In this document: positions 50,429 to 63,799 of the stretch, one piece after another
Position numbering within the stretch: the stretch's first letter is position 1
Layout of the letters: each line of letters starts with the position of its first letter
Assembly (NCBI RefSeq): GCF_027596085.1
Contig: NC_072457.1
Location: 27,139,331-27,203,330, forward strand
Length of the DNA stretch: 64,000 nucleotides
Direction: 5' to 3'
Source of the DNA: Anoplopoma fimbria
Lineage: Eukaryota > Chordata > Actinopteri > Perciformes > Anoplopomatidae
Position numbers and translations under genes: made by a program
Notes under the pieces: generated by a model
The model's input: the letters and a program-made list of their open reading frames with translations, nothing else
The model's database searches: none
What the model was told of the DNA's origin: nothing

Positions 50429-52904
50429 GACAAAGGGAGGTCACATGGACCAGATCATCTGTTGGTACACTGACTGTAGTTGCACTGCACAGACCCAGAG
50501 CTACATCATATTGATGTGGTTCCACATTTGATTCAACACACTTTTCCAAGTGTTGTCCCATTTGAGAGCCTGAGCAGTGCAACTGCAAGTTAGAGACGAG
50601 GGGCACTGCTGTTTACGTCAAAGGGTCGGCAGTCGGATATCAAGATGTCAGGCTGACTGTTGAGAATCTGACCTTAGACCTGTGTGCAAAGACGCAACTT
50701 TTTTTTACCTCAAATGGGCTGATCCTGAAGGGGAGTGGTGGATAGAATGTACCCTGGAGGTCAAAGGTCACAAACAATGTGACTTTGTGAATTAGTGAAT
50801 TAAGTGTTCCTCTTTACTCTCTGGTGGAACCTGTGAATCTGCATTTGTACATAAATTTCACCTTACAAAGCTTCCCTTTTAATGGTTCTATGTGCCTGAT
50901 TTTCTTTGCTTATTCGGTTTAGTGTATGTTTCCCCTTCAGTTCATTTGTCTTTTAAGACCTTTAAACAGTTTAGGATGTATTAAATAAACAGATGATTTT
51001 GTGAGAGTAGAGCACAGTTGGAAAAGACCACTATAAAGCCAAATGCCCACTGTGATTTAGTTTGTTTGTAAAAGACGGTTTCTTTAGAGATTATTTAGTT
51101 ATTCGTGGCCATTTGACCATAAAAAAGCACAGGTGCCAATCTGTAGAGGAGTTTATTGGATGTTCATGGTCGGTGTTGCCCTTTAAACTTGTGTCTTACG
51201 TTCAGATAGAAAGGAGGGAGGAGAATGTAGTCAACTTATTGAACAGCTTTATCCACCAAGCATGTCCTCATACTGAAGAGTAACTTATTAACTCCCAAAA
51301 ACAATGCTCCCTCAGAGCAGCCACACACTTCCTTCAAGGTCTTAGTGACATTTAGTTTTCTGAACACTTCTGTTTACGGGCCTCTTTATCTAAACTGTTG
51401 AAAGCAGACTGCCCCAGCTGTATCTTTACCAATGACAGATTAACACCTGCAACAGTGAGAATCAAAACAGCTGTCATTAGACAGACTACTGGTTTACTCT
51501 GTTGATTTGTTCCTGACAGATTTTGATCTAAACTGACTCTAGATCTGCAAATGACAGACCAGCAATTGAATGGGGTTATATATATATCAAACATGACTTG
51601 ATTTGTCATTTGTGCCTTAAGGAGAAATTTTAAATCAAAGGGTTTTGGGGGAAGGAAAGTGAGTGAGTGTCAAATGTGCCATGATTAAATATTAAAGCCA
51701 AGCTGTGCATCACACTTCCCCTATGTTTTTTTTTTGCAAAGGCTGATTTTAATGCTCTGGAAAAATCAGTTGACTCTGTTCTTCAGTCAACAATTAAAAT
51801 CCATATATCTATCTGCTGGTGAAGACTGCAGCTCGTCATCACACAACTTAAATCAATTAACTGACAGGAAATCTCTCAATTGTGCCTTTTAGATTTACTG
51901 TCCAAATATAGCTTTGTTATGGTAACAAGGTAATGCAATTAATATTTTGTGGCACATCTGACATTTTTGCTAAATTTATTTGATATTTGTAAATTTTCCA
52001 TTTAGATTTCATGAAGGTCCATGTTTAAGATTAGTGGATGGGTGATTTGTGATGCTTAAAATAGTTTTATAAAAACTGGCAAAAACACTGGCGAGTTTGA
52101 TTTGTTTTTCTATTTTCCTCTTATGACGGTTGTTAAATTGCCATGTGCTCCCTTGTCTTTACTTTTTGTAATGTCAGAATAAAATCATCTACAGGCTGTT
52201 CAGTTATATTAATGATATTGTTGCATCTGTGTTCTGCATTAATACAGGTTTTATATTGTAGGGATGATATACTTTTTCCATTCCGACCCACCAGCTCGCT
52301 GCGCAGCCTCAGAGCCTGCCAGGATTTAAACAGGTTATTTTGGTCCTCTGTCACGTGGGAGGGCATTCAGTTACCCATCGCACAGCAGTGTGCTAAAGTT
52401 AAAATCATTTACTGTAAATTTTAAAATGAGGAAAAGGATAATCTCCCAACTGATATGATGGAATTTGAATATTACTTAAAACTACTCTTGACCTGCCAAA
52501 AAGAACATGGGCAAAACCATCCACAAAGGATATTTTCTTTATGAATGTTCCCAGAAAATACATTTTTATACAGTAAATAATTAAAAACCTTTGACAGGAT
52601 ACTGCTACAGTTAAAGACGTTAAGATAATCCCAAACAACCACAGTTTAGTGTAACCTTTGACATTGTGTTATTAGTTCGGTCACTCATTCAGGGTTTTCA
52701 AGTGCATGGTCATATCATGTAAAACATAACACATAAAATACAAACACAAAAGCTTAAAAGAAAATGAATTGGGCTGATCAAATCCCAATTTGTTAGCAGA
52801 AACTAAAAGGTATTTAAAATACCAGGAAGTGAAAGTTAAGGCTCGCTCAATCACACACAAAACAAACAAAACACACATTATATACATTAGTCTTATTTTT
52901 GTGT
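50429..52904. other. syngr2 3' UTR and intergenic DNA to tk1
   Basis: AT-rich, no open frame of interest. A polyadenylation signal AATAAA at 50984-50989 probably ends the syngr2 transcript. The two genes converge tail to tail here, with the tk1 stop at 52905. Confidence 0.6.
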
Positions 52905-54330
52905 TCAGAGATGGAGAGAAGAGAAAAGCTTCCTGGGAATCGCGGAGTCTATGAGTTTCCCCGAGAGGACTTGTTGTGGGGTTTCGTTCCTGAAGGGAGC
53001 ATTGTTCTCTTTGTCCACAAACAGACCTCCATAACACTTTCTGCACACCGCCTGATACTTGTCAGCTCCACCAATCACTTCCACCTGTGGCACAGAGAAA
53101 CGATAGTTGAGGTTTACAAGAATTTGATGAAAAGAGAAAAAAAAAAGGGATGTTCTGTTTCACTACCAACTCTATAATTAAAGATGGCTGACTGACACTA
53201 TATCACACTAATATTCTGAATTATCTCAGTAAAATATAATGGAGAAGTGAAATAAATATACATCCAAGTAGTTAAGAGTATTTGGTTCATCTTGTAAAGT
53301 ATCAATACAATGAAGGCATACTTAATGTCCAACCCAGAAAGGTGTTCTGTACTTTATGGTTAACTTATGAAGACTTTTTCCATGTCTGCCTCCTCACCTC
53401 CTTCTCTGCTCCTATCCTCTTGGTGTAGGCAGCTTCTTTGTAACACTGCATGCAGACGGCGTGGAGCTTCACGACGCTCTCCGCTAGAGGGATGAGGTTC
53501 AGGATGTTTCCAAATGGCTACAAGAATGCACAGGACAGCAGAAGAGCCATAAGTACCAAATAATGGATGGAGGCATAATCACATTACCAGAACAGACACA
53601 CTATAGTGAGGAATAATGAGCAGGTTGAACTCGGTGCTCGTGCAGATTGTTCACGGTCCTTCCTAACGAGTTTCTTGTCTTGGACATTTTATTGCGTCCA
53701 CCAACACAGAGGTGCTCTATCTGACTCTGCAGCATGAGTCATCAGTATGAACTCTGGGTGTTTGCCAGTATCACACCGACATGTGGAGACAAAACACAAA
53801 TACTCACTTTTCTCTGGAAGGTTCCATCCAAAGCAGCAACAATGATCGTCTTCCCTAAATTGGCCATCTCTTCACAAAACTCCACCGTGTCTGGAAACTA
53901 CAATAACAATAGTTAGTCGGGGATTTGTCCCAAATCAGACATCCTGGTCACAATGGAGGTGACTAGTAACTATTATTTTGGGGCAAAAAAAGGGAAATGT
54001 ACACTGTTTGATTACTTACAAACTGGCCTTCATCAATTCCAATGACACAGACTTGTAATGCTAGAGGACGAATTTCTCCCAGAGAACTTGCAGGTACCGC
54101 TTCCATTGTGCTTCTAAAAGATGGAAAAGAAAGAAGAGGAAAACTTGAAGCTTTTGTTTGTTCCAGCCTCCATTAAGCTGCTGAACTCTAATGCATGATC
54201 TAAATGCATGGAGTGTGCAAAGAAATACACAGGCACATTAATTCATACAGGCTCTTTTTTTTAAAGTTGCTTCGTTGTCGAGGTCAAATACCTCCAGTGT
54301 TTAAAATGATTTGATGTTGTTAATGTGCAG

Positions 54331-54373
<43 letters not shown>

Positions 54374-55552
54374 ATAAGGAAACGGACTGTAGCACCATGC
54401 CCAAGACAAATTTCAATACAATAAAGTTCATCCCCTCATGCAATTCCTGATTTTGTTAAATTAAAAATAAAGTGTACTCTTTTAGACAAGAGGTTATGAG
54501 TTGTAGATATCCTTTCAGCAAATCCAACTGGATATGTGCAATCAAATATCATTTATTGTTTCATCCAACTGGTATAAGTAAGTGTGCACAAATGAATACT
54601 AAACTAATGAACAGAGTTACAAAACCCTTAGGTCTTCCTCTTCTACTGACTTCAATAACACACCCCAAAAACAAAGACATACATTTCTGTGAGCAATTTA
54701 GCTGAATAAAACTGAATGAAAACAGGGGACTTACCTGTCATGTGTGGCCATGCCACTGTCAGAATAACGTGTGTCTTTGGCATATTTGATCACCAGGCAG
54801 TTGTACTGGGCGATCTGGAACCGGCGCACTCTTCGCATCAGTTCAGTGCTGCAAGTTAAAGGATACATGAAATGTTTGGTTAATATCATTGAAATCCTAT
54901 TCATTTTGTTCATGCAAATGCAATTGTCAGCTATGTGACAGAGCCTCTCAAACACCAATTACATTCAACTTAAGCATGGTGTAATAAATACTATGTTATA
55001 TTGTTTAGTATAATGTGCAAAATCTATAAAGTGTTCTAAAGTATTCATTGACGCATAACGTTACTATAGCAACTGGACGCACAACACATTATATACATTA
55101 TATATAGGAGGCAGCTGAGTAAACAATGGAGGATATTTGGCGGGATGTTGACGTCTGGGCGGCATATCGTTTTACCCTTACTGTCACTGTGAACAGAGGA
55201 TGTGAATAACAACTTCTAGCTTCACCTGCAGAGAGACGTGCGGCTTGTTTGTTTGTAAATGAATAACTCACCTTTTTCCTGAAAACATGGGTCCAAAGAT
55301 GACCTGCAGACAATAGAGGAGAGATGCTGTTTAGGAAGTCTTTAAAGTAGCAAAGCATTGAAAGAAAAGCATGTCAATGACAGGGTGTTCTTCTAAACCA
55401 ACACTCAGAAGGTGTCCAGCATTGTGTCCCGCTGGTTGGGTTGTTATTGAGACATAAAGGTAACTTATTGATCATAAGAGACGTACCTGAATCTGTCCGC
55501 GGGCTTTTCTGGGGGAATTTGGCAGAACTCTTGGGAAATCCACACAGTCCAT
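52905..55552 (-). CDS. tk1: tk1, cytosolic thymidine kinase
   Basis: Phosphorylates thymidine to dTMP in the salvage pathway; S-phase enzyme. Seven exons, minus-strand order: 55487-55552, 55272-55303, 54735-54848, 54020-54113, 53808-53897, 53398-53517, 52905-53084; 696 bp, 231 aa (human 234). The P-loop GPMFSGKS (26-33) crosses the exon 2/3 border. The catalytic Glu lies in IDEGQFF (Glu 99). Four zinc-binding cysteines are in VCMQC (154, 157) and VCRKC (186, 189). The C-terminal KEN box (197-199, in VDKENN) is the APC/C-Cdh1 degron that removes TK1 at mitotic exit, so cell-cycle control by degradation looks conserved. All key residues are intact. The gene shares a divergent promoter region with afmid, as in mammals. 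Confidence 0.97.
54337..54371. repeat. (TTA)n microsatellite in tk1 intron 3
   Basis: About 11 pure ATT/TTA units between tk1 exons 3 and 4. Confidence 0.95.
55136..55145 (+). promoter_or_regulatory. E2F consensus in tk1 intron 2
   Basis: TTTGGCGGGA matches the E2F site TTTSSCGC-type consensus closely. It lies 127 bp inside tk1 intron 2, 407 bp downstream of the start codon. E2F control of TK1 is established in mammals, where it acts at the promoter; the role of this intronic site is inference. Confidence 0.4.
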
Positions 55553-55706
55553 TCTTACTTACAGACGTAATAAATACTAGTAATAATAAACAGTTCAATA
55601 AATAAAGAATGTATTACACATTTAATCCCGCAAGAAAAAGTAGTCCTGACTCAAAGCGTTGAATATGGCGCGCCGCTGGTTGTTGACTGCTTTATCTCAA
55701 ATTCAA

Positions 55707-55911
55707 CCAATGAGCGTGGAGACATGTGACTCTCTGAACCAATCAGCTCCTCCGGAAGTGACGACAGCGGAGAGCGCCGGCGCCACTTCTGACCAATCAG
55801 AGCACAGAACGTCACACCGGTGGGGAGCTCCTCTTCTGACCAATCAGAGCACAGAACGTCACACCGGTGGACCAATCAGAGCTCCACCGGTGGGGCGCTC
55901 TTCTGACCAAT
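55707..55911 (+). promoter_or_regulatory. Six-CCAAT promoter array of tk1 (and afmid)
   Basis: CCAAT boxes start at 55707, 55739, 55793, 55840, 55872 and 55907, all in plus orientation. Five of them read CCAATCAG. They lie 155-360 bp upstream of the tk1 start codon. Four belong to a duplicated unit, GACCAATCAGAGCACAGAAC followed by GTCACACCGGTGG or a shorter form. Each full unit also carries ACGTCA, an ATF/CREB half site. NF-Y binding to CCAAT boxes is an established driver of mammalian TK1 transcription. The array is GC-rich against an AT-rich background. Confidence 0.8.
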
Positions 55912-55929
55912 CAGAGCACAGAACGTAGA

Positions 55930-56606
55930 AACAAACACTAAATACTTTTACATTTTACACATTCAGGTTTTGTTTTTTACTGGCTGTTTACTGGGGCATC
56001 TCTGAACAATGTGCAAAGAATAATGTTAAGAGATAAGATAAAACAAGATAAGATAATCCTTTATTAGTCCCGCAGCGTGGACATTTACAGGATTACAGCA
56101 GTGTAGGTTATAGTGCAAACAAGAGACATATTAAAATAAAAACAAGATTTAAAAAAGTATTATAAATAAGCAACAGAAAACAGTAAAGAATCCACAATAA
56201 CTGAAATATTATATATACAGACAGAAAACTATTATAACTATTATTGCACAGTGTGTTTGTATTGCACAGGTTTTTAGTGTCATAAGTTTTACACTTAAAT
56301 AAAGTTTGGTATTGTTCAGAGGGTGCAGGTAAAGTCAGTAGCCTAGTGTACATCTTGTACCAGAAACCCACTGACACACAGTTGACACTAAGAATAAAAC
56401 AATTATATAATTCAATTAAATTGACAAACAGAGCCTGCGATTTTCACCATGACTTTTACTTCCTAGAAAGCAGCTGTTGTTTGAGGTATGAGGGTTGTTG
56501 GTCTAAAGTCCGGGAAGTCCAGTCTTTCAGCTCCGCACATGAGGACGGGATTTATCTGACAGCAGACTTTCGACGAGTTAAATCACCACCAGAGATAAAA
56601 GAAAAA
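55930..56606. other. tk1-afmid spacer with LINE-tail-like repeat
   Basis: AT-rich. From 56028 a (AAGAT)n stretch leads into AATCCTTTATTAGTCCCGCA. On the minus strand this is a fish LINE-type 3' end (GGGACTAATAAAGGATT). It may extend to about 56300. The afmid 5' UTR occupies the right part; the frame is open upstream of the afmid ATG but without a recognisable domain. Confidence 0.5.
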
Positions 56607-59600
56607 ATGATGCACTGGACTAAAATGAATAAAGAAGTAAGAGTTTGACTTTAAGTGGTATTTCTCTGCAAGCATTCTGCAATAGTCAAGTGTGATTTTG
56701 CAGGATTATTATAACGATGATACCTCTAACTGTGAGTTAAGCCTAGATTATGAGGTTTAGAGAAAACAATATTCTATAAATCCTGTTTTAACAGCTGATT
56801 AATGAAGTTGCATTGACATAGAGGGCGCTGTTCACCGTGTGATCAGCGGCTCATGGTGCTCGGTGTGTCGGTGTGTCGGCTCTCATGGCCGCCCAGCTGA
56901 CCCGCTGTCTCTCGGTGTGTCTCTCGGTGTGACAGGAGCTGGACAGGCAGTACTCGCCCAGCCAGTGGTCGCTCAGGATGTCTGCGGACGACGTGATCAA
57001 GGCTCACCAGAAGGCTTTAAAGGAAGGTCGGTCTGCTCTGGAGCTAACAGGCTATTTCTCCACAATGCACAGAAACCCGGCAGTAAGCAGCACAGGTGCT
57101 CTGCCAATCTGTATGTCCATGTTGAATATTGATAGCCTGAGATAGGGAGTCTACATGTTTTATGAAATATATTTTGACTTAGAAAACGCAGCTGCTTTAA
57201 TGTATTCCACACGTTGTTGTTTTTAACAGAATATGTTCAGTCTAAAATCACTAGAAATGACATTGCTGAAAGATGAGGATGAGTTTTGTAAAATAACTTT
57301 AGAGTGTAAACATTATATTTTTACAATTTTAAAAAAAAATGCTCCATCTGGGCTACATGTTCCACACAAAATCACCTAATTGGTGCATTGAATTGAAATT
57401 GGTGAGCATACTGTGCCAGGTTTTGTAGCCAAAGCTAAACAAAATCAAAAGGGGAAATTGGAAATGAGGGTCTTTTAAAATAGGTTGCCTCCTCCATGAT
57501 CTACAGAATATGGACTAAATCTTACATAAACGTGCTTCTCCAAAATGGGGGAAACTTGATTATGAATGGTAAATACAATTTCCATATGATGCCCTAATTA
57601 GAGAGCCAACAGCAGGGAAATGACAGGAGGTGAGTGGTGAGAGAGATGGGCCATTCAACAAAGGTCCCCAACCGGAGATGAATCTGGGTGGTTGATCAGT
57701 GTGTTAACCCACGGGCCTCCCATGAGAAACTGTCTATGGATAAAACAACTGAGAGCAATGTCTGCTTTTGTCTAAACAAGTGAATCAGACACAAAATCTG
57801 TTGTTTTTTCATCATGCTCAAATCCAATATTGCTCACAATACTTAGCGGCATTGTCCACAAGGACCTAACAAACCCCAAAATATTAATGTAGACATTGTG
57901 TCACTGTATATGTTGTCACTAGTATACCCCTCGTGTCCTCTACAGTGTAAAGCTTTAATACTGTGTGTGTCCAGGTACGGAGCGGGCCCGTGGTCTGGCT
58001 CAAACGTTGCTCAACGTGCCATACGGGGAGGGAGATGGAGAGAAACTGGATGTCTACATACCCAGCACCAACTCTTTGGGTACTGACATGTGTGACTGCC
58101 CTGACACCAACACCACCACCACCACCACCACCATTGGCATGTTTCAAACAGCAGAAGCTTAGATAATACGTGACGATTAACAGGCCTGATTCCCTCTGTT
58201 TCAGATGTCCCCCTTGTTATTTACATACATGGAGGCTACTGGAAGTTTCTCAGGTATAGTGTTGTGTTCTCTTCAGGGTTGTGGATTTCAATTTCTTGTC
58301 CAGGCTTGTCACAGTGATGCTTTGTGCTCATACAGCAAGGAGGAGTCAGGATTCATGGCTGTTCCCCTCGTTGATAAAGGTGTAGTGGTGGTAGCTGTGG
58401 ATTATGACATCGCCCCCAAAGGTAGAGTCTCTTCATTTCTGTTGATTGTTTCTCTTCCCTTGGGTTTTTTTTTATTTATTTTTTTAAATAAGATGAGCTG
58501 GGAATGTGAGCACTCTGCCTGTGCCCCTTTCAGGCAACATGGACCTGATGGTTTCTCAAGTACGCAGGAGTGTTGTGTCCGTTGTCCAGCAGTATTCTCA
58601 CATCAGGTACCCATGCTTGTTTTCTGTCCTATTATTAATTAATCTTAATTCATTACATTAAAATGCATTTTTAAATGTTCCCTCTAACCCTGCTCTTCTC
58701 TCAGCCATCATCACGGTCATCTCTGTTTGTGTTTTGTAAACTCTGATCCCTCCCTCAGTGGTCTGTACCTGTGTGGCCACTCTGCTGGGGCTCAACTGGC
58801 TGCAATGGTCCTCTCCACTGACTGGTCCCAGTACGCCATCACTCCTCAGATCAAAGGTAAGGCCCATAAGGTGACACGAAACAAGTGATAGAGATGACTG
58901 ACAAACAGAAATGCAAGGTTGTGATTCAAATACTGTATAGCTGATATATTTTTGTCTTTGTTGTTGTTCCTCCTCCAACTGTCTAACAGGTGCTTTCCTT
59001 GTTAGTGGCATATATGACATCCTGCCCATCGTGTCCACCTACGTCAACGAGCCTTTGAAGATGACAGAGTACGTTCCCTACAGAACTGCATGTAACTGTA
59101 CATATAGTGCGATTACACACACAGCAGTGATCTGATGATACCCACTTTTTACAGCAGGGTCCTGGAAAACCTGGAAAAAAGGTTGACCAATATTACAGTC
59201 ATGGAAAATACATGGAAAATTAGAGAAGTTTGATTAGAGAGTCAAAATGTCCTGGAAAATCTTGGTTTTGTCCATCTGGGAATTTTTTTTTTGAACTACT
59301 AGTCCATCTATCAGAGCTCCCCACGTTGTCATCGGAAAGGGTTAAGTTATGTTCAGGATCATATTTAAATTTCATGGATGAGTGTATTTTTTGAATTGGC
59401 TGTTACGTTGTTGAAGAGCAGTGAAAACAGGTTGCAGGTTGATTGACGTTACATCTTAAGTGGCCGAACCTGAATAATGTTACTTACATTATCCTTCAAA
59501 CAATAGTCATTGCCGGCTGGTAGGTCTGGTAGTTTTTAATATATTGTTCTGTTATTAATTAGTCATAATTTCTAAGCACGTAAGCAATGACTTTATAGAT

Positions 59601-62533
59601 ATGTTATAGCCATAGAGTGCACGTCTGTTAATTCAGACTCACACAAACAGGAACATATGAATATATGGTCTGTCATTAAGAAAAAGTCCTGAAAAATGAT
59701 CTCTAGAAAAGAGTGGGAACCTTGTACAGTTATCTGATACGAGAAACATCTATGTACACGCAAAACCCAATTGACATTATAGGAATGCAGTAGTATATGT
59801 TATTCCATAGCTAATAACCCGTTACACCACATTTGAGTCCGGTTATCAAGTTGTAATTTGCAAGTCAAATGATACAGAACAAGAACATCTTTGATCTGTT
59901 TTATACAATCTATCTTAATCAGGAACATTGTGTGGAAAGCTAATAAAAGCTGTCAGGTCATTGTCTCCTCCCTTAAAGGGGAACTCCATCGACTAAAGTC
60001 TGCTTAGCGGAGTACAACATGTGAAAAGAGTTGTATAAATTATTTTGTGGCTGTAGAGGGAGCTTTGTGAAATCTGATGAACTGACTCAAGTGATGTAAC
60101 TTGAATCAGCATTGGTTCCAGACTAAATGTTTGAAAATGATGAAAATCTGTGGGTGTGGAGTTACGCTACAATCCATTGCAAATCGGAAGTTGATAACTC
60201 AGAGTCGGTATTCCTGATTTACAATGTAAATGTCGTCCCTGTGCATCTGCTCGGTAAAAAGAGGCCGGCAGCGATCTGATGTTTGTATCGCATGTCTCTT
60301 GAGCTTCACAAGCATCTACAGAGGACATCAATAACCACAGCACCATTAACAAAGAGAAACAATGTATTTCAAGCACTTCAACGAAACTATCACCGAATGC
60401 ATGCAAATAAGCACAAATCTATTGAATGGAAATTGCAATTACAACGTTGTTACAGCACACGATTCACAACAAAAAAACCAAGGTCCATAAACCACTACAT
60501 AAATATTAAATCATGAAAAGGATTCTTAATGCGTATGTCGCCTTGTTGCTGTGACGTCAGGTGCGTCTATGTCGGCACGCTCTTGCTAGATAAATTTGCA
60601 AGTGTCTGATTTGAATGACTGGTCCATTGCACTTCTTATGTCGTTTATTTCCCCGCCTAGTGCCAATGGACTGGTGCATTAGACGGGTTGTGTTGCATTG
60701 TATGTGAAGTTGGCACCAGGTCGTAACAAGGGAGAAGAATGAGTGGAATTACAAATGCAATGTCTGCATTGATTAAATTCTGATTACAGACCAGAAACAC
60801 TGGGTTTATCAGTAATCAGACTATTACAACATGTCAACACATTATGCAATGTCCTTCCTTGAACTCCTTGTTTGTCAACCTTTGAGGCTAGAATTACTTG
60901 ATGTGCAAACAGGGAGTTACTGTATGTACAGATTTGTTGTCAGAGATTTCTAAGATTATCAGTCCTAATGTATAGCTATTTTTTCACATTTGGTATTTCT
61001 AAGAAAATCATATATGACATTTATAATCTTTTCAGGATACTTCATTTTGATGTCATTTTTAACTAAGATTACAACTTGACAATTTGAACTGCTTTGGTCT
61101 TAAAGATTTTCACATCTAAAAATTAGATCATGAACCTTGCAGTAATTCATTTTTTGTTAACTGTGATGTTAAGAGCAGTGTGTGTGTGAGAGTGTTGTGA
61201 TTGTCTTTGTGGAAGAGAACTGTGCATGTAAAGCTCGTGTGTGTGCGTGTGTGTGTCGTACCACTCAGTATTTGACTCCTCTTTCCCCCGGGTGTCTCCT
61301 GTTTGCAGAGAGGTGGCGGTGAGGAACAGCCCCAGCAAACTGGTCCCTCAGCTCAAACTCTCCTCATCCGGCTGCCACATCATCGTGGCCGTCGCTGAGA
61401 ACGACTCGCCCGAGTTTCGCAAGCAGTCGGAAGAATACTTTAAAGTCAGTACTGCTGAGCATGAACACTATTTTGATCAGAGTATGATGGGAATTATTTA
61501 TTAAAGCTACCCTGTTGAGTGTAACTACCGGCCACTGACAACCAGAACAATAGTGTGGAACAGGTGGTAGGAAGGTGTATTATGCACTTGCAAACAAAAG
61601 GGAAACCCACTCAAAACTGCACAGTAGCACTGCTAGTGATCAAAAAACTCCTTGGGTTATCTTTTGAGGTTGAAGATAACATTTTTATGGTCAATTAATC
61701 AGACTTGTTTTTTTTCATTTATGTGTAACTTCAACCCAAGGTCCGATATTAAGTCTCCCTAATGCATTAATGCTAAAATTAAAAATGCCATAAAAAAGTG
61801 GGCTGAGAGATTAAACCACGCCCACTTCCATATGAGGAAAGCCTCGCACACATACCTTGTCATAAACATGACAGCCACAGTAGATTGCATGGATTTACTG
61901 TGTATCAGTTTTTGAAGATTTCAGCTCTAAACACGTCAGCAGTTTGAAACAACGAAAGTATCACAAACTGACAATTTAAATGTCATCGTGTAAATGATTT
62001 GTAATCATGTTTTATGAAGATACATAACATTAGCATTTTTGAAATAATTCTATGTATATATGTACTATTTTCTTACCTCTGGCTTAAAAGAGTTTAGAGG
62101 CGTCTGGACTTAATGTGACCATGGAGGATGTGGCGAACACGGACCACTTCAATATCATTGAGCAACTGGTAGATGGAGAGTATCAACTAACAAAGGTACA
62201 CACGTTCACAAAACAAAACAAAAAATGCAATGATGAAGGTTGATGACATTTTCCTATTTCCTAATAGCTATACATTATTAAAGTAAACCCTATAACTGTA
62301 CAGCAGTAGAAGTCTTAAATCTGCTAAAACGGCTGATTTCAAATTGTCAGCCTCATTTTTATCACCCAACCCATTTTTTAGTAGCTACCCACAATATTCA
62401 GCGTACATTGATTGACTGCAGTCAATTGTATAGTTTTAAAGGTTGTGTTATAGTTATAGGAGGCACTTAAACCAGTTGTTTTAATATTTTTTTTCCTCTT
62501 TAGCTTCTCTTGAAGACGATGGGGAAGAGCTGA
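56607..62533 (+). CDS. afmid: afmid, kynurenine formamidase (arylformamidase)
   Basis: Hydrolyses N-formylkynurenine to kynurenine and formate, the second step of tryptophan breakdown; cytosolic alpha/beta hydrolase. Eleven exons: 56607-56636, 56936-57026, 57975-58079, 58205-58253, 58336-58421, 58534-58606, 58759-58856, 58990-59068, 61309-61444, 62091-62195, 62504-62533; 882 bp, 293 aa (human 303). ELDRQYSPSQWSLR near the start is typical. The oxyanion motif HGGYW is at 84-88, the nucleophile motif GHSAG at 151-155 (Ser 153), the acid in AENDSPEF (Asp 236) and the histidine in NTDHF (His 268), so the triad is complete. A second in-frame ATG follows the first directly, and a third lies five codons further on, so the start could move by a few residues. 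Intron 8 is 2.2 kb without recognisable features. Divergent from tk1, as in mammals. Confidence 0.95.
58109..58133. repeat. (ACC)n microsatellite in afmid intron 3
   Basis: About eight ACC units 30 bp after the exon 3 donor. The frame stays open through the intron as far as about 58160, so retention would add Thr/Cys-rich sequence. Confidence 0.9.
59069..61308 (+). other. afmid intron 8, nothing recognised
   Basis: 2.24 kb of AT-rich DNA. No repeat family, RNA gene or exon stands out apart from a short imperfect GT stretch at 61225-61260. Confidence 0.6.
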
Positions 62534-63571
62534 GGTGGCGGTCTTTGTTCCATCATCTAATATCAACGTACCTCTGTATCAGCATTCACCTCTAAACAGA
62601 GTCGTTGTGCACCAATACTGATAATATATGCATTATTTCAGCTTTGTACAATGGTGAATGTACAATATCTATCATTGTGATTGATCAAAAATTAGGTAGC
62701 ATGTATTGTTTGAATATCAAACTGTGTAATCTTGTTCACTGTAGAAACTGTCAGAAAAACGTGTTGTGAAAACATTGCGTGCCTAAAGCCGAGTCACTTC
62801 AAGGATGGTGATTGTAGCTAGTTATACTGCTGTCCAACTTGCTCAATTGTGAACAGATTATTTTACGACCATTGTGCACAATGGTATCGTCATGAAGTAC
62901 TGTTTCTACCAGCACACTAAAAGTTCTAGAGTTGATGGTTAGTTTAGGCATATTTCCAGTGTTATGTAAAAGGGTGAGTCTGTTTTGTAATTTTCTTTCT
63001 TGTGACATTCTGAAATGCAATTTTAGGTTACTCTGTAGGACAAGAATAGAAGTCAAAGGTTACTGTTGTATCTTTGAGTGAATGTAGCTCTTTATTGTTA
63101 CCTACACAATGCTGATATCTCACCCAAAAAACTTTTAATGGACACTATATATTTGCACTGTAAATGTGATACTAATATAAGATTACTGATATTAAAATAC
63201 ACATATTTTAAACAAACAGAAGTGACTACATTTACCTGATGCACTTGTAACTGCCCTAATTCTATCATCTTGAATAATTGTTTACATTATCGGTAACACA
63301 AAGTGTTCTATTAATCATTAATGTAGATTATGAAGAGAATCATCACAATAAATATTTATATTTGAGAATTCCTGTAGTGGCAGTTGTCTGTGTATGCTCG
63401 AATAGATGAGATTTGCTGCAATTTGATTGACCCATCTTTGAAGCAACCAGTGGCATGTTATAATTATGGAATGTATTCTGTCTTATTTTAGCATTAGTTT
63501 CACACCGGTCATATTCGTTTTATGGTAGTTTGATGAATGAAAGTTTTATTATGACATTTTTACAACTTAAG
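62534..63571 (+). other. afmid 3' UTR and flank
   Basis: AT-rich 3' UTR. The best polyadenylation signal is AATAAA at 63347-63352, about 815 bp after the stop. Confidence 0.5.
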
Positions 63572-63799
63572 TACAGTACCAGTCAAAAGTTTGGACACAC
63601 CTTCTCATTCAACTACTTTGAAGAATCTAAAATATAAAACATTCTGGTTTGTTGAGCATTTGTTTGTTTACCACATAATTCCATATGTGTTCCTTCATAG
63701 TTTGGATGTCTTCAATATTAATCTACAATGTAGAAAAAATAAAAATAAAGAAAAACCATTGAATGAGAAGGTGTGTCCAGACTTTTGACTGGTACTGTA
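63572..63799 (+). mobile_element. Tc1-type MITE, complete
   Basis: 228 bp with inverted ends TACAGTACCAGTCAAAAG / CTTTTGACTGGTACTGTA, over 90% like the copy at 1953-2186 by eye. No transposase. Downstream to 64000 I see nothing further. Confidence 0.87.

Noticed and set aside
55659..55928. Opposed open frames over the CCAAT array and a possible CRISPR-like repeat pattern
   Set aside because: The frames come from in-phase duplication of promoter units. Spacing is irregular, units overlap functional CCAAT boxes, and the genome is vertebrate, so CRISPR is excluded.
56815..56829. Second CTCF-like site upstream of afmid exon 2
   Set aside because: Only the AGAGGGCGCT core matches; the left part of the consensus does not.
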